The position numbers were made by a program, and so were the translations under genes. From NCBI GenBank assembly GCA_900772695.1, contig CAAGRO010000346.1:1-5615 (forward strand): a DNA stretch of 5,615 bases. Direction: 5' to 3'. This DNA comes from an uncultured Oribacterium sp. (lineage in GTDB: Bacteria; Bacillota; Clostridia; Lachnospirales; Lachnospiraceae). The notes beneath the pieces are model-generated. The model was given only the letters and a program-made list of their open reading frames with translations. It ran no database searches and was not told the DNA's origin. This document shows positions 1-4,692 of this stretch, in pieces; the first letter of the stretch is position 1; every line of letters begins with the position of its first letter.

Positions 1-2
1 AG

Positions 3-449
3 ACCGTTTCCCAGCGGATCCGTGCCGATGAGGTTCGTGTCAGCTGCGTGGACATCAGCATTCGCGACAGCGAGCTTCACTTCTACGGACACCAGAAGCA
101 GCTCCGCTCACCGACGGACCTGACGCTGGAGATCTACGATGCCGCGTGTCGCTGCTTCGATGAGCTGTGGACCGGTTACCCGATCCGCCACCTGGGGATC
201 CACACCAGTAAGGTGAGCCACGCTGCCGGCCGGCAGGTGGACCTCTTCGACCGCTACGACTACGGGAAGCTTCGCCAGGCCGAGCAGGCCGTCGATGAGA
301 TCCGTACCCGCTATGGAAACGACGCCATCAAGCGCGCCCGCTTCGTCTCCGCCCCCGGCCACGAGGACCCGCACGCCATCGACCACATGAACGGCGGCAT
401 CTCCCGTGAGCGGCGAACGGTGGACTACAGACAGGAGCAGATTCTATAG
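3..449 (+). CDS. Y-family DNA polymerase (UmuC/DinB type), C-terminal part, 5' truncated by window
   Basis: The open frame enters from the left edge with no start codon in the window and ends in TAG at 447-449, leaving 148 residues. They fit the little-finger domain and tail of a Firmicute Y-family lesion-bypass polymerase. Seen: a beta strand beginning TVSQRIRADEV, a DISIRDSELHFYGHQ strand, a helix TDLTLEIYDAACRCFDELW, the strand IRHLGIHTSKV, a short RQVDLFD segment, a helical stretch ending in a YGNDAIKRARF-like strand, and the closing HMNGGISRERR typical of the family's C-terminus. The little finger grips DNA around the lesion; the catalytic palm with its acidic residues would lie outside the window. 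Such genes are commonly LexA-controlled, but the promoter is not visible here. The start at GTG 48 would be internal to the domain and is not a real start. Family assignment is firm; the exact subfamily (UmuC-like versus Pol IV) is not decided. Confidence 0.88.
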   Translation, partial: TVSQRIRADEVRVSCVDISIRDSELHFYGHQKQLRSPTDLTLEIYDAACRCFDELWTGYPIRHLGIHTSKVSHAAGRQVDLFDRYDYGKLRQAEQAVDEIRTRYGNDAIKRARFVSAPGHEDPHAIDHMNGGISRERRTVDYRQEQIL

Positions 450-478
450 AAAAAGCGCTTTGCGAATCGCAAAGCGCT
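450..478 (-). terminator. Perfect 11-bp hairpin with T-tract on the minus strand
   Basis: Arms 454-464 and 468-478 pair perfectly (AGCGCTTTGCG with CGCAAAGCGCT) around an AAT loop. An A-run at 450-454 makes a T-tract after the stem only when read on the minus strand, so it has the form of an intrinsic terminator for leftward transcription. It starts 4 nt after the polymerase stop codon. No minus-strand gene lies immediately to its right, so it may instead stabilise or process the plus-strand message between the polymerase and the small gene. The structure is certain; its role is inferred. Confidence 0.5.
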
Positions 479-535
479 ACACCGTCCTCTGGCCGGACCA
501 CCCTTTGAGAAGCCCCCGCCTATATCATTTTTCAG

Positions 536-543
536 AAAGGAGG
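536..543 (+). promoter_or_regulatory. Strong Shine-Dalgarno without a start codon at normal spacing
   Basis: AAAGGAGG is an excellent ribosome binding site, but there is no ATG, GTG or TTG in any frame 5-15 nt downstream. The first plausible start for the following gene is the ATG at 586, 42 nt away. A small GC-rich hairpin (CCCGG 552-556 with CCGGG 565-569, plus inner pairs) lies between them. Either the site is fortuitous, the hairpin folds part of the distance out, or the true start is non-canonical. Confidence 0.4.
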
Positions 544-585
544 AAGCGGCACCCGGACGACGTCCCGGGCTACTGCGTCATACAC

Positions 586-900
586 ATGACCGGTTTCACT
601 GCCATCAGTGATGTGCTCCCGCACATCGACAGCGGCACCCGCAAGGGCCGCCCCTACCCCATCGCCGTCAAGAGCTGGTTCACCAGCTCCGGTACGATCA
701 TCCCGCTCTCCTTCAAGTTCGAAGGCGACGACGGCGAGATCCATTACATCCAGAACATCCATGTGAAGTCCTCTGAGGAGAAGCACTACGCCGGCATCCC
801 CAGCCGGGATTTCAGCTGCACCGCCGTCCTCGGCGGCCTGGAGCAGAGCTTCCGCCTGGTCTACTACCCCGCCGAAAGCAAATGGGTGATGATCATGTGA
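586..900 (+). CDS. Small uncharacterised protein downstream of the Y-family polymerase
   Basis: The frame encodes 104 residues from ATG 586 to TGA 898-900. I do not recognise a named family. It looks like a compact mainly-beta, soluble protein with no signal peptide or membrane segment: strands around GRPYPIAVKSWFTSSG (21-36), IIPLSFKFEGDDGEIHYIQNIHVKSSEE (38-65), HYAGIPSRDFSCTAVLGG (67-84) and SFRLVYYPAESKWVMIM (88-104). The same frame is open further upstream: a GTG at 406 would overlap the polymerase gene by 44 nt, and a TTG at 505 has no ribosome binding site. Neither is convincing, and residues before Met586 (for example RKRHPDDVPGY) read less like a fold. The start is therefore uncertain. 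The position just after the polymerase, on the same strand, suggests co-transcription and perhaps a DNA-damage-response accessory role, but that is inference from location only. Confidence 0.6.
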   Translation: MTGFTAISDVLPHIDSGTRKGRPYPIAVKSWFTSSGTIIPLSFKFEGDDGEIHYIQNIHVKSSEEKHYAGIPSRDFSCTAVLGGLEQSFRLVYYPAESKWVMIM

Positions 901-916
901 GCATCACCCATTTGCT
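877..916. repeat. 15-bp perfect inverted repeat enclosing a stop codon
   Basis: Arms 877-891 (AGCAAATGGGTGATG) and 902-916 are exact reverse complements, with a 10-nt loop 892-901 that contains the TGA stop of the small gene. Neither strand has a strong T-run after the stem, so it is not a textbook intrinsic terminator. It could still end or protect the plus-strand message at its 3' end. It lies in a convergent arrangement opposite the deoR terminator. Confidence 0.6.
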
Positions 917-947
917 GCATCTGGTCTTCATGATGGGCAGGCTCACG

Positions 948-974
948 AAAAAGAGCCGCCGCATAGCGGCAGCC
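948..974 (-). terminator. Intrinsic terminator of the deoR-family gene
   Basis: Read on the minus strand, a 9-bp GC-rich stem (954-962 paired with 966-974, two G-T wobbles, TAT loop) is followed directly by C and a T-run from the A-run at 948-952. It lies about 90 nt after the stop codon of the minus-strand regulator, which is a normal distance. On the plus strand the wobble pairs become C-A mismatches and there is no trailing T-run, so it should act mainly leftward. Confidence 0.72.
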
Positions 975-1042
975 CCATCTACCATAAATGGATTCTCGAA
1001 ATATAGTTATTCATACTGTTATGAATTGACTCCACCAGTTCA

Positions 1043-1056
1043 CGAACGGAAGTTCC
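1043..1056. promoter_or_regulatory. Near-consensus LexA (DinR) box
   Basis: CGAACGGAAGTTCC matches the Bacillus subtilis SOS box CGAACRNRYGTTYC at 13 of 14 positions, including the full GAAC-N4-GTTC core. It lies 9 nt beyond the 3' end of the deoR-family gene, in a gap between convergent genes, where an SOS operator is not expected. A TTGACT hexamer at 1026-1031 is nearby, but no good -10 follows at the right distance. The match may be by chance. Confidence 0.3.
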
Positions 1057-1064
1057 ATGTATTT

Positions 1065-1856
1065 TCACACCTCCACCACCTGCAGTGCGACGCCTGTTCT
1101 TCGTACGGCCTGCTGCATCTCTTCTTCGACGCCTCCGTCGGTGACGATTTCGTCGACTTCGTTCAGGGCGCAGAGCTTCACGAAGCTGGCTTTTCCGAAC
1201 TTGCTGGCGTCGGCGAGTACGACCGTCTTATCGGCGATCTCACGCATCTGCTCCTGGACGCGGGCCTCACTTAAGCCCTGATCGGTCAGGCCGATGGATG
1301 GATGCACGCCGCTGACAGACATGAAGAGCACATCCAGATGAAGGTTTTCGAGAATCTGTGAAAACTCATTTCCGAGCGAAAGCTCCTTTTTATCCAGGAT
1401 ACCCCCGATCAGGATAACGGTGAACTCCGGACGCTCCGAGAGCACCATCGCATTCTGAATCGAGTTGGTCACCACGGTCAGCTTTTCGAAGCGACGCACG
1501 AGCTCCTTCGCCATGATCAGGCTGGTGCTTCCATAGTCGAGGCCGACTGCCTGATACTCCTCCACTGCGTTCGCAGCATACGCGGCGATCGCGGCCTTTT
1601 CTTCCATATGACTGGCATTTCGAACATTCAGCGAGATATAGGGTTCATTCTGAACCGGCATCTGCTGCTCTGCATGCGGAAGCGGAACCGCACCGCCATG
1701 CACTCGTTTCAGTTTTCCCGCCTGCTCCAGTGCATCCATATCCTTCCGCACCGTTTCAGAAGAAACCTTCAGTTCACCTACGAGGTCCGCATTATGCACG
1801 ATCCCATTTTCGTTTAACAAATCCAGAATTCTCTTATATCTCTGCTGCGCCAGCAT
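1065..1856 (-). CDS. DeoR-family transcriptional regulator
   Basis: A complete 263-residue protein of usual family length. Residues 1-57 form the DeoR winged helix-turn-helix: MLAQQRYKRILDLLNENG, then the recognition region VSSETVRKDMDALEQAGKLKRVHGGAV. Residues about 84-240 form the sugar-phosphate-sensing domain: EEKAAIAAYAANAV, the ligand-loop motif LDYGSTS (106-112), LTVVTNS (126-132), ILIGG (148-152), the GLTDQG stretch (189-194), and VVLADASKFGKASF (212-225). These regulators usually repress a neighbouring carbohydrate operon and release DNA when a phosphorylated sugar binds. It is divergent from an MFS transporter/isomerase/symporter operon, its likely target, and autoregulation is plausible given a palindrome over its -10. 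The start at 1856 is chosen because it gives the canonical N-terminus with GGGAGG 6 nt upstream. The frame continues upstream, and an ATG at 1943 with its own AAAGGAA would add 29 residues unlike the family. Confidence 0.93.
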   Translation of the reverse strand: MLAQQRYKRILDLLNENGIVHNADLVGELKVSSETVRKDMDALEQAGKLKRVHGGAVPLPHAEQQMPVQNEPYISLNVRNASHMEEKAAIAAYAANAVEEYQAVGLDYGSTSLIMAKELVRRFEKLTVVTNSIQNAMVLSERPEFTVILIGGILDKKELSLGNEFSQILENLHLDVLFMSVSGVHPSIGLTDQGLSEARVQEQMREIADKTVVLADASKFGKASFVKLCALNEVDEIVTDGGVEEEMQQAVRRTGVALQVVEV

Positions 1857-1862
1857 AGTTTT

Positions 1863-1868
1863 CCTCCC
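1863..1868 (-). promoter_or_regulatory. Ribosome binding site fixing the deoR-family start
   Basis: GGGAGG on the minus strand, 6 nt before ATG 1856. The spacing and the family-typical MLAQQR start favour this site over the in-frame ATG at 1943, which has only a weaker AAAGGAA site (about 1949-1955). Confidence 0.75.
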
Positions 1869-2016
1869 ATTCTTCCCGTTCCCATCCGCCGCACCGAGCA
1901 GGTATCCGCACGCATGACGCCCCGGTTCGGCTGTCCTGGTCATCCCGCTTCCTTTACGCTGTTTACACGATCTGTGGCGTCTTCCCTGCTGCGGTTTTCT
2001 GCAGTTTGCGCTCTCA

Positions 2017-2052
2017 TATACTATAGTATAGCGTATTCTTGCGTTTTGTCCT
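2017..2052 (-). promoter_or_regulatory. Predicted promoter of the deoR-family gene with palindrome over the -10
   Basis: On the minus strand AGGACA (2052-2047, four of six to TTGACA) and TATACT (2030-2025, five of six to TATAAT) are 16 nt apart. The DNA upstream of the -35 (about 2053-2080) is A-rich on this strand, as in UP elements. The predicted start near 2018 gives a leader of about 160 nt. A perfect 14-bp palindrome TATACTATAGTATA (2017-2030) covers the -10 and the predicted start, so it could be an autoregulatory operator, although an AT-rich palindrome can arise simply from overlapping -10-like sequences. Confidence 0.5.
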
Positions 2053-2080
2053 AGTTTGTTTTTGCTTTTGCAAGTTTTTC

Positions 2081-2093
2081 TCACATTTTCACA
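2081..2093 (-). repeat. Two TGTGA motifs 8 bp apart
   Basis: TCACA occurs at 2081-2085 and 2089-2093, reading TGTGA on the minus strand with an 8-bp period. The same pentamer recurs around the operon promoter at 2165-2169, 2182-2186 and 2192-2196. It may be an auxiliary binding site for the divergent regulator. Pentamers in AT-rich DNA are weak evidence by themselves. Confidence 0.3.
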
Positions 2094-2116
2094 ACGATTC
2101 GCCGTCATTTCCAACA

Positions 2117-2129
2117 AAACGCAATGCAT
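2117..2129 (+). repeat. 13-bp direct repeat, copy 1 (AAACGCAATGCAT)
   Basis: This copy and AAACGCGATGCAT at 2220-2232 differ at one position and are 103 bp apart start to start. The core AAACGC also occurs inverted at 2041-2046, 2156-2161 and 2235-2240, giving five copies within about 200 bp of control DNA. Such clustering suggests a protein binding motif, possibly for the DeoR-family regulator. Confidence 0.45.
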
Positions 2130-2164
2130 GTTTTTGATAATTTCGTCGATTTTCTGCGTTTAGT

Positions 2165-2196
2165 TGTGATTTATGTTGTATTCACAATAAATCACA
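2165..2196. promoter_or_regulatory. Candidate operator: inverted repeat TGTGATTTAT-N12-ATAAATCACA
   Basis: Arms 2165-2174 and 2187-2196 are perfect 10-bp reverse complements with a 12-bp spacer. A third related half-site, TTCACAA at 2181-2187, lies beside the right arm, so two TGTGA boxes sit 10 bp apart (one helical turn) on the minus strand. The repeat spans the predicted -35 and spacer of the operon promoter, where a bound repressor would block RNA polymerase. The symmetric sequence is seen directly; assignment to the DeoR-family protein is inferred from location. Confidence 0.55.
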
Positions 2197-2204
2197 GATA
2201 TACT
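2176..2204 (+). promoter_or_regulatory. Predicted promoter of the transporter operon
   Basis: TATACT at 2199-2204 is a good -10. A 17-nt spacer separates it from TTGTAT at 2176-2181, a weak -35 with three of six consensus bases. The predicted start is near 2211, giving a leader of about 90 nt before ATG 2303. The weak -35 fits a regulated promoter. No other well-placed pair was found nearer the gene. Confidence 0.5.
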
Positions 2205-2218
2205 GATATCGAAATCAG
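2203..2218. promoter_or_regulatory. cre-like palindrome at the predicted transcription start
   Basis: CTGATATCGAAATCAG is symmetric except for one base pair in each half (CTGAT-N-TCGA-N-ATCAG). The inner 14-mer, TGATATCGAAATCA, fits the CcpA cre consensus TGWAANCGNTNWCA except at two positions. It starts at the end of the -10 and covers the predicted start, a common place for a repressing cre site. Catabolite control of a sugar-type operon would make sense, but the two mismatches keep this tentative. Confidence 0.4.
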
Positions 2219-2242
2219 GAAACGCGATGCATATGCGTTTCC
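2218..2242 (+). repeat. Inverted repeat GGAAACGC-N9-GCGTTTCC in the leader
   Basis: Perfect 8-bp arms at 2218-2225 and 2235-2242 flank a 9-nt loop containing ATGCAT. It begins about 7 nt after the predicted transcription start, so it would be a 5' hairpin in the mRNA, or a further operator in DNA. The left arm includes the second copy of the AAACGCRATGCAT repeat. There is no T-run, so it is not a terminator. Confidence 0.5.
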
Positions 2243-2285
2243 CACATGCCTGGCAAAACAACACACTGCAGTAGCTCGTCGTATA

Positions 2286-2294
2286 AGGAAGGAG
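2286..2294 (+). promoter_or_regulatory. Ribosome binding site of the MFS gene
   Basis: AGGAAGGAG ends 8 nt before ATG 2303 and only 2 nt before ATG 2297. The downstream ATG has the better spacing for GGAG and gives MSNEMKEKAMK; ATG 2297 would add only MI. The far upstream ATG at 2246 has no ribosome binding site and would place hydrophilic residues from untranslated DNA at the N-terminus. Confidence 0.6.
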
Positions 2295-2302
2295 AAATGA
2301 TT

Positions 2303-3613
2303 ATGAGTAATGAAATGAAGGAGAAAGCGATGAAAGCCGTGCCGAACCGCTGGTTCGTCTTCTGCATCCTGACGCTTTCCGGAGGTGTCGCATTTAAGCT
2401 GTCCTCTCTGAAGGATATGTTCTATGTTCCTATGCAGCAGTTTATGGGACTGACGAATACACAGATTGGTGGTGCGCTCAGCGCCTACGGTATCGTACAG
2501 ACCATCGGTCTCATCCTCGGTATCTATATCTGTGACATGTTCAGTAAGAAGTATATGATCGGTGGATCGCTGATCGGCCTCGGTGCCGTCGGTGTGTATC
2601 TGTCCACCTTCCCGGGCTACTGGGGCTTTCTGGCGGCCTTCGGCGTCATGGCGATCCTCGGTGAAGTCACCTACTGGCCGGTACTTTTAAAGGCGATCCG
2701 ACTGCTCGGTGACGAAAAGACCCAGGGTCGTATGTTTGGTTTCCTGGAGATGGGACGTGGCATCATCGACGTGATCGTCGCGTCGTCAGCGCTGGCCATC
2801 TTTAAGGCGATGGGCGAGAGTGCACCGGGCTTACGTGCCGGCATCCTCTTCTTATCCGCCATCACCGCAGCCGCCGGTGTGCTCTGCCTGATTTTCGTTC
2901 CGAATGATGAAAAGCATGTCGATGCCGACGGCAAGGAGCAGAATCGTGCACAGGCTGCGTTCGGAGGCATGGTACAGGCACTGAAGAACCTCGATATCTG
3001 GGCCGTCGCCCTGAACGGCTTCGTCGTGTACTGCATCTACTGTGGCCTCACCTATTTCATCCCATTTCTGAACCAGATTTATCTTCTTCCGGCCACAGCC
3101 GTCGGTATGTATGGTATCATTAATCAGTATGGTTTAAAGATGGTCGGTGGACCGATCGGCGGTTTTATGTCGGATAAGGTACACAAGTCTGCTGCGAAGC
3201 ATATCCGTATGGGTTTCCTCCTCTGTGCGATCGCGATGACCGCCTTTCTGATGGTTCCGCACGAAGCGCTGGGCCAGACCGGAAAGTGGATGCTCGGTGC
3301 CGCCTGCACCCTCGGCTTCGGTGCCATCGTCTTCACCATGCGTGCTGTATTCTTCGCACCGATGGATGAGGTGAAAGTCCCGGCGGAAATCACCGGCGCA
3401 GCGATGAGTCTCGCATCCCTCGTCATCTACCTGCCGAATGCATTTGCCTATGTCATGTACGGCAGCTTCCTCGATCGCTATCCTGGCATGAAGGGATTCC
3501 GCATCGTTTTCACCGTCATGATCGGATGGGCCATCGTCGGTCTCTTCGTTTCAACCTTCCTGATTCACCGCATCAAGAAGCACCAGAATCAGGCGTCCGA
3601 CACAAACAACTAA
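2303..3613 (+). CDS. MFS transporter, 12 membrane segments, substrate unknown
   Basis: The 436-residue protein has the length and hydrophobic pattern of a major facilitator: six membrane segments, a hydrophilic central loop (about 200-228, with NDEKHVDADGKEQNRAQ), then six more, and a short charged cytoplasmic tail (HRIKKHQNQ). An MFS motif-A-like loop is visible in the second half as GGPIGGFMSDKVHK (282-295), with a degenerate counterpart LGIYICDMFSKK (72-83) in the first. EVTYWPVLLKAI (121-132) and GRMFGFLEMGRGIIDV (142-157) are charged or aromatic stretches that often line the pathway in sugar-phosphate and organic-anion carriers; this recalls the YihN/OPA-like branch, without proof. It is first in an operon with a sugar isomerase/epimerase-like enzyme 10 nt downstream and is divergent from the DeoR-family gene, so it probably imports the compound that enzyme processes. 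Confidence 0.88.
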   Translation: MSNEMKEKAMKAVPNRWFVFCILTLSGGVAFKLSSLKDMFYVPMQQFMGLTNTQIGGALSAYGIVQTIGLILGIYICDMFSKKYMIGGSLIGLGAVGVYLSTFPGYWGFLAAFGVMAILGEVTYWPVLLKAIRLLGDEKTQGRMFGFLEMGRGIIDVIVASSALAIFKAMGESAPGLRAGILFLSAITAAAGVLCLIFVPNDEKHVDADGKEQNRAQAAFGGMVQALKNLDIWAVALNGFVVYCIYCGLTYFIPFLNQIYLLPATAVGMYGIINQYGLKMVGGPIGGFMSDKVHKSAAKHIRMGFLLCAIAMTAFLMVPHEALGQTGKWMLGAACTLGFGAIVFTMRAVFFAPMDEVKVPAEITGAAMSLASLVIYLPNAFAYVMYGSFLDRYPGMKGFRIVFTVMIGWAIVGLFVSTFLIHRIKKHQNQASDTNN

Positions 3614-3623
3614 GGAGGTCAGC

Positions 3624-4667
3624 ATGTTAAAAATCGGTCTTGATACAGAAAGTCTTCATCTTTGGTTTCAGAATAAGCGTATGGATATCTTCGGCTACAT
3701 CGAGAAAGCCCACGAGCTCGGCTTCGACGGCATCATGATCAATATCCTGAAGGACTACAATCTCGATCCGGAGTGGGGAACCCTCGGAAGCAACGATCCG
3801 GAGCACCTTCGAAAAGTACGGGAGCTGCTGGAGTCTTACCATATGTATGTGGAGCTCGCCACGAAGGGCATCACGAAGGAGCATCTGCTGAAGGTGCTGG
3901 ATGTCGCCGAGGCACTCGGCGCGGATATCATCCGCACCTATATCCCGATCACCCTGAATCCGCTGGCGACACGTGCGACCGGCGGCGAAGGCAAGTATGA
4001 CCTCGCGAAGGTACTCGGTGATTTCGATCCGGTCGTGTTCGACGAAGCTGCGATGACGCTTCGCGAGATCATCCCGGAGCTGAAGAAGCGCCGCATCCGC
4101 ATCGCCCTCGAGAACCATGAGTACGAGATCTCGGACGAGCTGGTGAAAGTCGTTCAGAAGCTGGACAGCCCATGGATCGGTCTCCACTACGATTTCGGAA
4201 ACTCCATGATGGCCTGGGAGGAGCCGGCACGCGCCGCACAGAACATGGCACCGTACACGATCACCACCCACTTCAAGGATCACATCGTCATCCCGAGCCC
4301 GGACGACCCTTACGGCTATGTGGTCTGCGGCATTCCGGTCGGGGAAGGCAACATTGACCTCCGGAACGTCCTTAAGATCATCCTGGACAGCTCCGCCATC
4401 ACGCGTCTCAACCTCGAAATGTGCTATCCGTACTGCGCGCAGTTCAAGCGTACGCCGGGCACAGGTGGTGTGGCCAATGTCGGCGACGGCAGTTTCAAGG
4501 TCGAATCGCCGCTCTTCGATGACCCGAGGGTGAAGCCGAGCGACTACTACTATCCGCAGGAAATCTCGGAGGAAATGCTCGAGACCTGCCTGAAGCTTCA
4601 GATGGACGGTGTGAAGCGGAGCCTCGCATATACGAGAAAGCTCTGCGAGGAGTACCGCCACGCCTGA
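3624..4667 (+). CDS. Sugar phosphate isomerase/epimerase-like TIM-barrel enzyme
   Basis: The 347 residues match the xylose isomerase-like TIM-barrel superfamily (AP endonuclease 2 fold). Seen: the first strand MLKIGLDTES, then AHELGFDGIMINI (29-41), VEALGADIIRTYIP-like strand (93-108), IRIALENHE (158-166), WIGLHYDFGNS (184-194), TTHFKDH (214-220), VGEGNIDL (239-246) and RLNLEMCYP (261-269). Glu163, Asp190, His216 and Glu265 are spaced like the four metal ligands of the tagatose-3-epimerase type enzymes, so a metal-dependent epimerase or isomerase is likely and catalytic residues appear intact. It is longer than the usual 260-300 residues because of a loop-rich stretch after the last ligand (about 273-314, TPGTGGVANVGDG to SDYYYPQE). 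AAGGAGG overlaps the MFS stop and lies 5 nt before the ATG, so translation is coupled. The fold is known for sugars, inosose and hydroxypyruvate; the actual substrate is not determined. Confidence 0.88.
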   Translation: MLKIGLDTESLHLWFQNKRMDIFGYIEKAHELGFDGIMINILKDYNLDPEWGTLGSNDPEHLRKVRELLESYHMYVELATKGITKEHLLKVLDVAEALGADIIRTYIPITLNPLATRATGGEGKYDLAKVLGDFDPVVFDEAAMTLREIIPELKKRRIRIALENHEYEISDELVKVVQKLDSPWIGLHYDFGNSMMAWEEPARAAQNMAPYTITTHFKDHIVIPSPDDPYGYVVCGIPVGEGNIDLRNVLKIILDSSAITRLNLEMCYPYCAQFKRTPGTGGVANVGDGSFKVESPLFDDPRVKPSDYYYPQEISEEMLETCLKLQMDGVKRSLAYTRKLCEEYRHA

Positions 4668-4692
4668 ACAGTATAGAATGGAGGAAGGGAAG

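Noticed and set aside
406..585. Upstream extension of the small gene from GTG 406
   Set aside because: It would overlap the conserved C-terminus of the polymerase gene by 44 nt and run through the perfect hairpin at 454-478; the residues do not look folded.
1009..1026. Inverted repeat ATTCATA-CTGT-TATGAAT between the convergent genes
   Set aside because: Only 7 AT-rich base pairs and no T-run. It is too weak to call beside the stronger terminator at 948-974.
882..1274. 130-codon plus-strand open frame crossing the convergent gap
   Set aside because: It runs antisense into the 3' part of the deoR-family gene, crosses two hairpins, and has no family resemblance.
4672..4679. TATAGAAT as an internal promoter -10 before the symporter gene
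   Set aside because: No acceptable -35 lies 16-18 nt upstream, and the gap of 25 nt suggests simple co-transcription.
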